This document shows, in pieces, positions 44,843-53,837 of a stretch of DNA of 64,000 bases. The notes below the pieces were generated by a model. That model had not been told where the DNA came from and ran no database searches. It saw only the letters and a program-made list of their open reading frames with translations. A program made the translations under genes and the position numbers. Origin of the DNA: JAAELZ01 sp965223465 (GTDB taxonomy: Bacteria > Pseudomonadota > Gammaproteobacteria > Arenicellales > Poriferihabitantaceae); the NCBI GenBank assembly GCA_965223465.1, contig OZ245025.1:1736001-1800000 (forward strand), read 5' to 3'. Every line of letters starts with the position of its first letter. Position 1 is the first letter of the stretch.

Positions 44843-46242
44843 GCGAATCATTGAAAATTGCGGTGGTAGGTCATCCCAATAAAGGCAAAAGCTCCTTGGT
44901 TGCCACCCTGGCACAAGACGATAGCGTACTCATAGCGCCCCAATCAGGCACCACCAAAAGCAACCAACATTTTCCGCTCAAAATCGATGGTAACACGCTA
45001 TATACCCTGGTCGACACACCGGGCTTTCAACGCGCACGTGAGCTGTATGAGTGGCTGAATTCGCATACCGATAAAACGGCAGATCGACGCGATAACATTG
45101 CTCGGTTTATCGATCTGTTTAAACACGACGAACGCTTTGACGCAGAGACTCAATTACTCGCTCCTATTGTCGACGGTGCCGGCATTATTTATGTCGTCGA
45201 TGGTTCGCGTCCTTACGGCCCGGAGTATGAAGTTGAAATGGAGATTCTACGCTGGACTGGTCAACCCAGTATGGCGCTGATCAACCTGATCGGAGAACGT
45301 GACTATGTCGAGCAATGGCGTAAAGTCCTCAATCAGTATTTCAAAATCGTACGCGTGTTTAACCCGCTCAAGGCAAGTTTTGATGAACGCATTGGTTTGT
45401 TACGTGGTTTTTCACACCTGGATGAACGTTGGTCCAAGCCGTTGACGCAAGCAGCGGACGCATTACAAGCGCAACGCCAGAACGTGCGCACACAATGTGC
45501 CCACATTATTGCTGGCTTATTAAGCGCCGCATTAAGTCATACAGAAACAACCCAGCTCGAACCTGAAGCCAACGAATCAAGCAAATTGAGCGCTGAAACC
45601 GAACTGGAATCACGTTTTCAGCAAGCTATTACTGCAATGGAAGCAGATGCACATCAGCGCATACAGACCCTATATCAACACCATCATACGCAGATTGCCT
45701 CAGTGGAAGAACACAAATTACTGAATACCGATTTATTTTCTGAAGAATCATGGAAAATTTTTGGCCTCGACCAGCAACAACTGCTGACCACCAGTGTGGC
45801 TGGCGGGGCTGCCGCTGGCGGCTTGATCGATCTCGCGGTTGCAGGGCACTCATTTTTTCTAGGCGCGAGTATTGGTGCGGCAGCGGCCGGCCTTGCGACC
45901 TGGTTTGCGTCCAATCAGATCGCAAAAATCAATGTGCTGGGTAATTCGATTGGTGGATTAGAATTGACCCTGGGACCGGTTAAAAACCGCAATTTCCCCT
46001 ATGTTTTATTAAGCCGTGCACTGTTGTATCAAAATCTTACCGAAACGCATTCACATGCAGACAGATCGAATACTGCCATTGAAATCTCACCCGCGATGCT
46101 GAAAAATCAGGAGTTAAAGGATCGCCTACCTTTTGAAAAAATCTTTACCCAGTTCAGAAAAGCACAAGCGCTTGACCAAGAACAACAGGACAATTTGGTT
46201 ACGCTGCTGCTGGGCTTGATTACTGCTGTGGATCAGGACTGA
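44839..46242 (+). CDS. DUF3482 GTPase
   Basis: A 467-residue GTPase from the ATG at 44839, overlapping the DUF2868 stop as ATGA. It has G1 GHPNKGKSSLVATL near residue 12, switch II DTPGFQRARE near 58 and VVDGSRPYGPEYEVEM near 118. A hydrophobic double stretch (about residues 325-355, Gly/Ala-rich) may insert in the membrane. The C-terminal half is the DUF3482 domain. The last 23 bases overlap the convergent lipase gene. Confidence 0.87.
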   Translation: MSESLKIAVVGHPNKGKSSLVATLAQDDSVLIAPQSGTTKSNQHFPLKIDGNTLYTLVDTPGFQRARELYEWLNSHTDKTADRRDNIARFIDLFKHDERFDAETQLLAPIVDGAGIIYVVDGSRPYGPEYEVEMEILRWTGQPSMALINLIGERDYVEQWRKVLNQYFKIVRVFNPLKASFDERIGLLRGFSHLDERWSKPLTQAADALQAQRQNVRTQCAHIIAGLLSAALSHTETTQLEPEANESSKLSAETELESRFQQAITAMEADAHQRIQTLYQHHHTQIASVEEHKLLNTDLFSEESWKIFGLDQQQLLTTSVAGGAAAGGLIDLAVAGHSFFLGASIGAAAAGLATWFASNQIAKINVLGNSIGGLELTLGPVKNRNFPYVLLSRALLYQNLTETHSHADRSNTAIEISPAMLKNQELKDRLPFEKIFTQFRKAQALDQEQQDNLVTLLLGLITAVDQD

Positions 46243-46948
46243 ACCGTCCATCACGTAAAAATAATACGACCTGTTCAATTACCTGATCACTACGCATGAT
46301 GAAAGTGTGTCCAGATTCGGTTTCCAAAAAATCGCGCATCTCAGGAAGCTTGGTGCGCTCGACCGATACCTTGCCATCATCGTCACCAGGAATCAGTGGG
46401 GAGAACCAGGGATCGGAGCTCACATTGCCGGCAATGATACCAATCTCTCCCGCGATGGGTTTAAGTTGATTGGGTAGGCTGTCTTGCGACGTTCCCAGCG
46501 CTTGTCCTGCTGGCCCCATCGCCATTTCGTATAGACTGTATGGTTTCAGAATTTCTGCTATTTCACTACCTTGATTGGGCGGCGCCAGCATCACGATTCG
46601 GCCCAATCGTTCAACGGTATTGTCTTGCAAGTAAGTCCGCACCAATATCCCGCCCAGTGAATGGGTCACAAAGTGTATATTCTGTGCTTGTTGCTCCGCA
46701 CAAAATTGAATGCCGTCCCCCACTGCACTTTGGGCCAGTTTGGCAATACTTTCATCCGTCGAAGGATACGATTCATTCCACACGGAATAGCCTTCTTCGA
46801 ATAATCTGTCCTCAATTTTATGCATTGAATAAGCGGTTCGCCCCATCCCATGGAGCACCACGACGCATTCTTCTGCATGGGACGCTATTAGGGTGAGATT
46901 TGCAAACAACACGACTAGCAAAAACAATAATCTAAAATAGATTTTCAT
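46220..46948 (-). CDS. exported alpha/beta-hydrolase (lipase-like)
   Basis: A 242-residue protein with a signal peptide (LLFLLVVLFANLTLIASHA). It has the oxyanion loop VVLHGMGRTAYSM, the nucleophile motif FVTHSLGGILVRTYL near residue 98, an Asp in PGDDDGKV and a His in TESGHTFIM near 215, so the triad is complete. The fold resembles PGAP1/LipA lipases; the substrate is unknown. The gene follows the acyltransferase with a 4-base overlap and its 3' end overlaps the GTPase gene. Confidence 0.87.
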   Translation of the reverse strand: MKIYFRLLFLLVVLFANLTLIASHAEECVVVLHGMGRTAYSMHKIEDRLFEEGYSVWNESYPSTDESIAKLAQSAVGDGIQFCAEQQAQNIHFVTHSLGGILVRTYLQDNTVERLGRIVMLAPPNQGSEIAEILKPYSLYEMAMGPAGQALGTSQDSLPNQLKPIAGEIGIIAGNVSSDPWFSPLIPGDDDGKVSVERTKLPEMRDFLETESGHTFIMRSDQVIEQVVLFLRDGRFSPDPQQ

Positions 46949-48297
46949 GATTTTTGATTCGCCAACTTCTTTGCCATTCTGACCAATTTAGCCAATGTCA
47001 CTTCTATTTCGCGGCGTTTTTCCAATAAATAGTCTTTCAATTTGGTTTTTCTCACCAACATGATAAACACGCGGATATCTTCTAGTATTTGGGTATAACG
47101 ATGCTGCGTTCTGATGGCAAAAGCTGCACTCACCAACAGGGCAGCGATATAAATTAGCATCCAACGCAACCCCAACCAATGATAGATACCAAATGTTTGT
47201 ATCCCCCAAAAAAACGTAAATAATAGACCGCCTATAACAATTTTGCTGGTATCAAACTGGTCTTGACCTTTGGCGACTCGGGGGACTAAGAACCCGGTCA
47301 GATAATACGGTAGTCCGCTATTAAGCACCGCAAAAATCACCATCGGCAAGCCAATGATAACCGTTATTAGTATCCGCATACTATGCACAAACAAAAACCA
47401 CGGCCGGTACTTAAGGGTTAAATGATAATCCTTAATCCCCAACCGCTGACATAGACGCTCATATGCGTGTAACTTCTGAATTACATTGCGGACCTGCTCC
47501 GGCTCATGTTCGCGCAATAGTTGCTGACCATCAATCAAGCGCTGTAGGGCTGAAAAACGCTGACTCAAACTGGCTTTTCTGAGCTTGCCTTGGCGCAGGG
47601 CGAAGAATTTCTCGAGCCGGCGCACTAAATCGACCTCTTCCCAGGTATCTGCATTCAAAGTCACTGCCTGCAACCCTTCAGTAATGCGCTTATTGACCTC
47701 CCTGACCGTCTGCCGTGGACTTAAACCCGCAGGCAGTTCCAAATCGATCGGTGCACCATAGTTGACCAGCACGTCGCCACGGAAATGTCCCTTCCTGGTG
47801 AAATTCAAGCCCACTGGTACCACTGCCGGCAACATATCATTGGCCTCCAGCGCACCCAGGGTTAAACGAGCTGCGCCTGATTTCAGGCGATGTAAATGCG
47901 AATCGGAGTGGCTCTGTCCTTCAGGAAATATGATGATTGTTTGGTTTTCCGCCAACAAAGCATAACACCGCGCGAAAGAATCTTTGTTTTTTAACACGCT
48001 GCTGCCTTTATCTCCTGGACGATAAATCGGCACCGCGCCAATCATGCGCAACCAGTGACCCAACAAAGGTTTGTCAAACAAACCACTACGCGCTAGCGGT
48101 CGGACCAGTTTGGGGGTAGAAGCTTGCACTATCACCGGGTCAGCCAGCGCATTGACGTGGTTCGCGCACAGAATAACACCTTTGTCTTCTGGTACGCGAT
48201 CTGCACCCACTATTTCAAATTGGCGATAGAATACCTTGACCACCAGCGAACAAAAGTGCCGCCAAACTCGCGTGGCCATATTCAGATCGTCTTTCAT
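46945..48297 (-). CDS. PlsC-like glycerol-3-phosphate acyltransferase-family protein
   Basis: A 450-residue membrane enzyme of the lysophospholipid acyltransferase superfamily. The catalytic box is CANHVNALADP near residue 46, with five residues between His and Asp instead of the usual four, as in the NHPNALxDP subgroup. FPEGQSHSDSHL near 123 binds the phosphate. Two or three helices lie at about residues 308-380. It likely acylates a glycerophosphate or related lipid. It overlaps the lipase gene, so the two may remodel lipids together. Confidence 0.85.
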   Translation of the reverse strand: MKDDLNMATRVWRHFCSLVVKVFYRQFEIVGADRVPEDKGVILCANHVNALADPVIVQASTPKLVRPLARSGLFDKPLLGHWLRMIGAVPIYRPGDKGSSVLKNKDSFARCYALLAENQTIIIFPEGQSHSDSHLHRLKSGAARLTLGALEANDMLPAVVPVGLNFTRKGHFRGDVLVNYGAPIDLELPAGLSPRQTVREVNKRITEGLQAVTLNADTWEEVDLVRRLEKFFALRQGKLRKASLSQRFSALQRLIDGQQLLREHEPEQVRNVIQKLHAYERLCQRLGIKDYHLTLKYRPWFLFVHSMRILITVIIGLPMVIFAVLNSGLPYYLTGFLVPRVAKGQDQFDTSKIVIGGLLFTFFWGIQTFGIYHWLGLRWMLIYIAALLVSAAFAIRTQHRYTQILEDIRVFIMLVRKTKLKDYLLEKRREIEVTLAKLVRMAKKLANQKS

Positions 48298-48427
48298 AAA
48301 GCATGATTATGGCCTTTTGGTAGGCTGGATACCACTCTGGGATATCCCACGCTAACCGAAGGGGGAAGTGACAGCGGTTTGATCCTGTGGATAATTTGGG
48401 CGGAATTTTCTACATATGAGGCCTGCT

Positions 48428-48766
48428 ATGGCAATTGAAATAAGCGGTAAAACGATAGAAACGACCGAAGAAGGTTATTTGATGGAAATTGGTGATTGGA
48501 GCGAAGATGTCGCCCATGCGATTGCGGCGATAGACGGACTTGAGCTCAGCGATAAACATATGGATGTGGTTCGCTATCTACGTTCCGAGCACGTTGATAA
48601 CGCAGGCAACGAACCCAATGAGCGCACCATCATGAAAGACATGAAAAACGTGTGGGGTACCAAGCCCAGCAGCAAGGATATGTATCAGCTGTTCCCCGGC
48701 GCACCAAGCAAACAAGGTCGCAAGATCGCTGGTTTACCGAAAAGTACGCGTAAAGGTGGATACTAA
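48428..48766 (+). CDS. TusE/DsrC-family protein lacking both cysteines
   Basis: A 112-residue protein (ATG at 48428; the frame opens at 48416). The fold-defining parts of DsrC/TusE are present: EEGYLMEIGDWSEDVA, HMDVVRYLRSEHVD and the long C-terminal arm KQGRKIAGLPKSTRKGGY. In DsrC this arm has two conserved Cys, one in KQACKIAG and one next to the end; here they are Arg and Gly/Tyr. It therefore cannot carry sulfur and resembles the cysteine-less DsrC relatives sometimes called RspA. It is a single gene. Confidence 0.88.
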   Translation: MAIEISGKTIETTEEGYLMEIGDWSEDVAHAIAAIDGLELSDKHMDVVRYLRSEHVDNAGNEPNERTIMKDMKNVWGTKPSSKDMYQLFPGAPSKQGRKIAGLPKSTRKGGY

Positions 48767-49078
48767 ATCGGGTGATTAGCCCAGTTTGTGATAATTAAGG
48801 TATATGTCCACCGAATTCAGAGGTGGACACTCGTTACATCGTATTTCGCCCTGTCGGCGACACGCTTTCTATTGCACCGCCAAAAGAAAACGTGGAAAAA
48901 AAAGGCGGCCCCGGGTTACGCTTGATTCCTGCGCCTCTCGGCTCCAGTGGGTCGTGCGCACAGCGCCTCTATACGCTGGGCTTAATTAAATTTCATCCCT
49001 GAAATTTGACCCACCTCCACCAGCGATACTCGGCACTTCAAACGGGGGTATTAATGCATTATGAGGTACCCATATTTA
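48767..49078. other. intergenic element with two inverted repeats
   Basis: A 48805-48829 inverted repeat (TGTCCACC, 9-base loop, GGTGGACA) and a 48988-49007 one (AAATTTCA-TCCC-TGAAATTT) bracket about 200 bases that include CCAAAAGAAAACGTGG and GGCGGCCCCGGG. The arrangement recalls a type of short intergenic element seen in gammaproteobacterial genomes, from memory only. The 61-codon plus frame here (48804-48989) is not protein-like. Confidence 0.4.
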
Positions 49079-49726
49079 TTAAGGAGACAAACGACTGATC
49101 CGCCACTGATCATCTTGCAAGGTGTATAAAAAGCGATCATGCAAGCGATGCGAGCGCCCCTGCCAGAACTCGACACGGTGAGGCTTGACGCGATAGCCAC
49201 CCCAAAATTTCGGTAGACTGACGTCCCCTGTTTTGAATTGCTGCTTGAGCTCGGTGAATTTCGTTTCCAGCACACTACGCGCGCTAATCACACTGCTCTG
49301 TGATGAGGCCCAAGCGCCAATTTGACTTCCCCGAGGCCTGCTCAAGAAATATTTAAGTGATTGGGCGGTCGAAACCTTACTCGCCACGCCTTCGACAATC
49401 ACCTGACGATGCAGCGGTATCCAGGCAAAAATCAAACTGACTTGATCGTTCTGCTCGATCTGCTGGGCTTTGCGGCTACCGTAATTGGTATAAAACACAA
49501 AGCCATCGGTATCATACGCCTTCATCAATACGGTGCGCTGTGACGGCGCACCGGTTTTAGTTGCGGTTGCGACCACCATCGCGTTGGGCTCAAATAAGTC
49601 TAACTCCGTATATTGCGCAAACCATTTTTCGAATAAGGACAGCGGCTCGGCAGGTAAATCTGCACGCGAGACGCCTTCATCGGCATAATGTTGTCGCATC
49701 TGGGCGACGTCAATAGGATCGTTCAT
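49079..49726 (-). CDS. pdxH: pyridoxamine 5'-phosphate oxidase
   Basis: This 215-residue FMN enzyme makes pyridoxal 5'-phosphate from pyridoxine or pyridoxamine phosphate. Motifs include AMVVATATKTGAPSQRTVLMKAYD near residue 50, FYTNYGSRKAQQIEQN near 78, PLHRQVIVEGVA near 102 and VEFWQGRSHRLHDR near 185. The gene is divergent from alaC, a PLP enzyme. The length and C-terminal RLSP are standard. Confidence 0.95.
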   Translation of the reverse strand: MNDPIDVAQMRQHYADEGVSRADLPAEPLSLFEKWFAQYTELDLFEPNAMVVATATKTGAPSQRTVLMKAYDTDGFVFYTNYGSRKAQQIEQNDQVSLIFAWIPLHRQVIVEGVASKVSTAQSLKYFLSRPRGSQIGAWASSQSSVISARSVLETKFTELKQQFKTGDVSLPKFWGGYRVKPHRVEFWQGRSHRLHDRFLYTLQDDQWRISRLSP

Positions 49727-49810
49727 ACTTTATTCAGCGCCATAAGGCTTTTTTAATAACTAAGTAAGATTGTAGCCCACATGGGTAGACGAGTCCGCTG
49801 CATAATTGCT

Positions 49811-49816
49811 TATAAT
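49811..49816 (+). promoter_or_regulatory. candidate -10 box of alaC
   Basis: TATAAT lies 23 bases before the chosen ATG. No convincing -35 is at the right distance; TAGACG at 49786-49791 is 19 bases upstream. Confidence 0.4.
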
Positions 49817-49838
49817 GCACGGGTCTTCAACTCACGCC

Positions 49839-51038
49839 ATGCACATGCCCAAAGTAAACGAATTTCAACGTATTGGTCGCTTACCCCCGTATGTCTTTAA
49901 CATCGTCAATGAGCTTAAAATGGATGCGCGTAAACGCGGTGAAGATATTGTCGACTTTGGCATGGGCAACCCGGATCAGCCGACGCCGCAGCACATCGTA
50001 GATAAGCTGACAGAAACCGCGCAGCGTGGTGACACCCATCGTTACTCGCAATCCAAAGGGATTCCCCGCTTGCGTAAGGCGATTTGTGATTGGTACGCTC
50101 GGCGCTATCAGATTGAACTCGATCCGGAAAGCGAAGCCATTGTCACAATTGGCTCCAAGGAAGGGTTAGCGCATCTCGCGCTCGCCACTACCGGCCCGGG
50201 CGATACCATTTTAGTGCCCAATCCATCGTATCCGATTCATCCTTATGGCTTTGTGATCGCGGGTGCGGATATACGCCATGTACGCATCACGCCGGACAGT
50301 AATTTTCTGGAAGAGTTGGAAAAGGCCATTATTGAAACCTGGCCTTCGCCAAAAATGCTGGTACTTAACTTTCCTTCCAACCCCACTGCGGAGTGCGTTG
50401 ACCTGGATTTTTTCCAGCACGTTATTGATATCGCCACCGAAAACGATATCTGGGTGGTGCATGATCTGGCCTACGCCGATATTGTATATGACGGTTACGA
50501 GGCACCCTCGATCCTGCAAGCAAAGGGTGCAAAAGACATCGCCGTTGAATTTTTCTCGCTTTCCAAAAGCTATAATATGCCGGGTTGGCGGGTCGGTTTT
50601 ATGTGCGGCAATCTAAAGTTAGTTTCTGCACTTGCGCGCATGAAATCTTATCTGGATTATGGTACCTTCACCCCTATTCAAGTGGCCTCTATAACGGCGC
50701 TTGAAGACGAACAACAATGCGTTGCCGATATTCGTGATACGTATAAAAGCAGACGAGATGTATTGGTCGACGGCCTACAATCAATTGAGTGGAATATAAC
50801 CCCACCCAAGGCGACCATGTTCGCCTGGGCAAAAATTCCTGAGCCATATCAAGCCATGGGCTCGCTTGAATTTAGCAAAAAATTGATCAACGATGCGAAA
50901 GTGGCGGTTTCACCTGGCATCGGTTTTGGGCATTATGGTGACGATTCGGTGCGTTTTGGTTTGATTGAAAATGAACATCGCACGCGTCAGGCAATTCGTG
51001 GAATTCGCCAGATGTTTCGTCAAGACGGGCTGATATAG
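49839..51038 (+). CDS. alaC: alanine transaminase (AlaC-like aminotransferase)
   Basis: A class I/II PLP aminotransferase of about 399 residues. RIGRLPPYVFN, DFGMGNPDQPTPQHIVDKL and the PLP-lysine motif SLSKSYNMPGWRVGFM place it with AlaC. I start at the ATG at 49839; the frame opens at a TTG at 49806, but a good TATAAT at 49811-49816 would place transcription after that point. MltD follows 33 bases later. Confidence 0.88.
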   Translation: MHMPKVNEFQRIGRLPPYVFNIVNELKMDARKRGEDIVDFGMGNPDQPTPQHIVDKLTETAQRGDTHRYSQSKGIPRLRKAICDWYARRYQIELDPESEAIVTIGSKEGLAHLALATTGPGDTILVPNPSYPIHPYGFVIAGADIRHVRITPDSNFLEELEKAIIETWPSPKMLVLNFPSNPTAECVDLDFFQHVIDIATENDIWVVHDLAYADIVYDGYEAPSILQAKGAKDIAVEFFSLSKSYNMPGWRVGFMCGNLKLVSALARMKSYLDYGTFTPIQVASITALEDEQQCVADIRDTYKSRRDVLVDGLQSIEWNITPPKATMFAWAKIPEPYQAMGSLEFSKKLINDAKVAVSPGIGFGHYGDDSVRFGLIENEHRTRQAIRGIRQMFRQDGLI

Positions 51039-51071
51039 CCCATACGTTTAACCAGAAAAAGAATAACAAAA

Positions 51072-52604
51072 ATGACTCGATTGGTCCTATCCCTAGGTTT
51101 GCTTTTGGTGCTGTCTGCCTGTTCATCTTTTGGCAATAAAGACAAACCGCTGAGCAAAGATAATGTCGTCGCTTCCACTAATGAAACCAGCAGTCTTATT
51201 GCACGAAAAGTGCAGAAAGTGACTGGATATATAAAGAAAAAGAAAGCCAAGGTGGCGCGGAAAAAAATCCCTGCTGATATCGCCAACCCCGCCCCAATCG
51301 CGACCGTTAATCAAAAACCAACGCCTGCCATGGCTGAAGAGCAAAAAGCGTCTACACCCGTTGATCAAAATGATCTTTGGGCACGCCTGCGCCAAGGGTT
51401 TGCATTGCCTGAATTACAAAGTGATCGCGTTCGCCATTACGAGCGTTATTTCACCCGACGATCTGAAAATTTTTATACCATGCTTGATCGGGCTGAATGG
51501 TTTCTACCGTATATTTTGACCGAAGTTGAAAAACGCAATTTCCCAACGGAGATTGCCCTTTTACCTGCGGTCGAAAGTGCCTTTGTCACCACCGCAAAGT
51601 CTCGCTCTGCGGCGTCTGGGTTATGGCAGTTCATTCCCAGCACCGGGAAGCTGTTCAAGCTAGAGCAGAACAAATGGTACGATGGCCGCCGCGATCCGGT
51701 GAAATCGACGCAAGCCGCGCTTGATTTCTTGGCACAACTGGATGAACGGTTTGGTGGTAATTGGTTTCATTCCATCGCCGCGTATAATGCGGGCGGCAGC
51801 ACCATCGAGCGAGAGATTAATAACCGTGCGCGTAGGGGCAAACCGACTGATTTTATTCATCTGGATGTCCGGCCCGAAACCAAAGATTACGTGCCCAAGC
51901 TCATCGCCTTTCGCAATATTTTTCTCAACCCGGAAAAATATGGCTTGCAGCTTCCCAAGCTTGACATGAGCCAGCAATTTGCGACGCTGGATGCGGGTTC
52001 GCAAATCGACTTGAACCTGTTTTTGAGCTTGTCCGGGGTGGATCGCAAAACCTTCAAGTTTCTCAACAGCGCCTACTATAAGAATGTAACACCACCAAAT
52101 GGGCCGCATATTTTGCATGTACCGACCAGCCATTATGAGCTTGCTAAAACTCGACTTGCCGGGCTTTCGGTTACGGATCGCCTGCGCTGGGCCCAATACG
52201 TGGTCAAGCCAGGTGATACGCTGGAGGGTATTGCCGAACGATATGAAGTCAGCGTAGCGGGCATCAGACAAAGTAACAAACTAAAATCTAATACCGTCCG
52301 CCCTGGTAAAGCATTAATGCTTCCTGCGAGTGCGGTGAAAAATGCGATTGCGCGTACAACCGGTTCTTCGGCAAGCGTCATTGCTAAAACGGCATCGACG
52401 CAAGCACCAACCAAAGTCGCAACAGCTAAACCCGTGCCAAAGGTTGATAACAAACTCACCCATAAAGTACGCAGCGGTGACACGCTATGGGCCATTGCGC
52501 AGCGCTACGGGGTTAAAGTTGCGCAAATCTCAAAGTGGAATCAGATCAGCCAATCCAGAACGTTACGTCTGGGACAAAGGCTTACTATATATACTAGCTC
52601 ATAG
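51072..52604 (+). CDS. mltD: membrane-bound lytic murein transglycosylase D
   Basis: A 510-residue lipoprotein: the signal LVLSLGLLLVLSAC ends in a lipobox Cys at residue 17. The transglycosylase domain has ALLPAVESAF (catalytic Glu, about residue 165) and SAASGLWQFIPSTGK. Two LysM repeats follow at the C-terminus (YVVKPGDTLEGIAERYEV and HKVRSGDTLWAIAQRYGV), which bind peptidoglycan. It cleaves glycan strands in the cell wall. Its last 6 bases overlap the convergent rimI. Confidence 0.94.
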   Translation: MTRLVLSLGLLLVLSACSSFGNKDKPLSKDNVVASTNETSSLIARKVQKVTGYIKKKKAKVARKKIPADIANPAPIATVNQKPTPAMAEEQKASTPVDQNDLWARLRQGFALPELQSDRVRHYERYFTRRSENFYTMLDRAEWFLPYILTEVEKRNFPTEIALLPAVESAFVTTAKSRSAASGLWQFIPSTGKLFKLEQNKWYDGRRDPVKSTQAALDFLAQLDERFGGNWFHSIAAYNAGGSTIEREINNRARRGKPTDFIHLDVRPETKDYVPKLIAFRNIFLNPEKYGLQLPKLDMSQQFATLDAGSQIDLNLFLSLSGVDRKTFKFLNSAYYKNVTPPNGPHILHVPTSHYELAKTRLAGLSVTDRLRWAQYVVKPGDTLEGIAERYEVSVAGIRQSNKLKSNTVRPGKALMLPASAVKNAIARTTGSSASVIAKTASTQAPTKVATAKPVPKVDNKLTHKVRSGDTLWAIAQRYGVKVAQISKWNQISQSRTLRLGQRLTIYTSS

Positions 52605-53051
52605 CTTACGACGCATAACCCGCGCGCCTTGTTTGCGCCCTGAGTTTGAGTCTCCCACTGGATAGTAATTCAGGCGATTTGCGATTAGGCTAAAGCCTGC
52701 TTTTCGATAAAGCGCTTGCGCGTTTGTGTTGGTTTCTCTGACTTCCAGAAAAACCCGCTTAATGCCTTGCTTTTGCAACATGGCACATAGTTTTTTAAGT
52801 ACGCGCTGACCATATCCTTTCGCCTGATACGGTTTAAAAATCACAAAATTGAGCAATTCGGCCTCATCCACCACGCGTTGCACCACCCAATAACCGATCA
52901 CCCTCGCTTCATGATGTATTGCGTAGCAATCTGCAGCGGCAGCAGCCAGACTCCCCATCAGCTTGGAAATCGTCCAGGGATGTAGGCCGGCGTTGCACTC
53001 CTGCGCGATAAGAGAATCCACTTGATCGGCCTCAATGGGCGAGAAAATCAT
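52599..53051 (-). CDS. rimI: ribosomal-protein-alanine N-acetyltransferase
   Basis: A GNAT-fold acetyltransferase of 150 residues from the ATG at 53051, which overlaps the udg stop as ATGA. It has LLNFVIFKPYQAKGYGQRVLKKL (acetyl-CoA-binding signature Q/RxxGxG/A) and VFLEVRETNTNAQALYRKAGF near residue 105, both typical of RimI. It acetylates the N-terminus of ribosomal protein S18 in well-studied species. The longer frame to 53090 is unlikely. Confidence 0.92.
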   Translation of the reverse strand: MIFSPIEADQVDSLIAQECNAGLHPWTISKLMGSLAAAAADCYAIHHEARVIGYWVVQRVVDEAELLNFVIFKPYQAKGYGQRVLKKLCAMLQKQGIKRVFLEVRETNTNAQALYRKAGFSLIANRLNYYPVGDSNSGRKQGARVMRRKL

Positions 53052-53812
53052 GCTTTGATTTGTTGATGTGCCAGCAACAAATCTTCCCATACCTTGACTT
53101 TATCCGCCGGGTTGCGCAATAAATAGGCCGGGTGGTAAGTCACAATCAGCGGCGTTTTGCGCGGACCATAGTGGTAAACCTGACCACGAAGCCGCCCTAA
53201 AGACTGATCACTTTGCAACAGTGCTTGTGCGCTAAAACGTCCAAGCGCTACCATCACCTTGGGTTGAATACACTCTATTTGCTGCAGCAGAAACGGCTCA
53301 CAGGCCTTCAGTTCTTCTGGTAAAGGATCGCGATTATTTGGCGGCCGACATTTAAGCGTATTGGCGATAAACATATGCTCACGGGTCTCATCCAGCGCTC
53401 GAATCATTTGGGTTAGTAATTGCCCGGCACGCCCGACAAATGGTCTGCCTTGCCGATCTTCCTGCTGACCGGGCGCCTCGCCGACCCATAACCAATCGGC
53501 CTGGTCCGGCCCTTCCCCAAACACCGTATTGGTTCTGGTTTTTGCCAGGCCACATGCCGTACAGGCTGCCACCTGTTCGCGCAGCTGGGCAAGACTCGCA
53601 CCTTTAGTATCCACCGGCGTGGAGGCTACAGGTGTGGATGTGGTTTCTACATTTTCAGTAAGAGTCTCAGCGGGGCTGTTATCAGTATCGGCTTCTGGTG
53701 CTTTTTGCGGCTGGCTGGGTTCCGTTGCTGGGGCAGTATCAGGCGGATCACGCAACACCCATTGCGTGATCCCCATTTCCTTTAAGATAGCGCTTTGCTT
53801 ATCCGTCGGCAT
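53048..53812 (-). CDS. udg: uracil-DNA glycosylase, family 4 (Fe-S)
   Basis: A 254-residue protein with an N-terminal acidic, Pro/Thr-rich linker of about 70 residues, then the catalytic core. Four Cys of an Fe-S cluster lie in CTACGLAKTR, LKCRPP and KACEPFLL. Motif A is WVGEAPGQQEDRQGRPFVGRAG near residue 110, and the C-terminal motif is YHPAYLLRNP. It removes uracil from DNA. rimI is coupled by a 4-base overlap. Confidence 0.92.
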   Translation of the reverse strand: MPTDKQSAILKEMGITQWVLRDPPDTAPATEPSQPQKAPEADTDNSPAETLTENVETTSTPVASTPVDTKGASLAQLREQVAACTACGLAKTRTNTVFGEGPDQADWLWVGEAPGQQEDRQGRPFVGRAGQLLTQMIRALDETREHMFIANTLKCRPPNNRDPLPEELKACEPFLLQQIECIQPKVMVALGRFSAQALLQSDQSLGRLRGQVYHYGPRKTPLIVTYHPAYLLRNPADKVKVWEDLLLAHQQIKA

Positions 53813-53837
53813 ATCTTAATGCACCATTCGCCGTTAA

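Noticed and set aside
48804..48989. 61-codon plus-strand ORF
   Set aside because: It starts inside an inverted repeat and its sequence is low in protein-like pattern; the region looks like a non-coding element.
51660..52271. 203-codon minus-strand ORF
   Set aside because: It is wholly antisense to mltD, whose motifs are clear, and has no family-like stretch.
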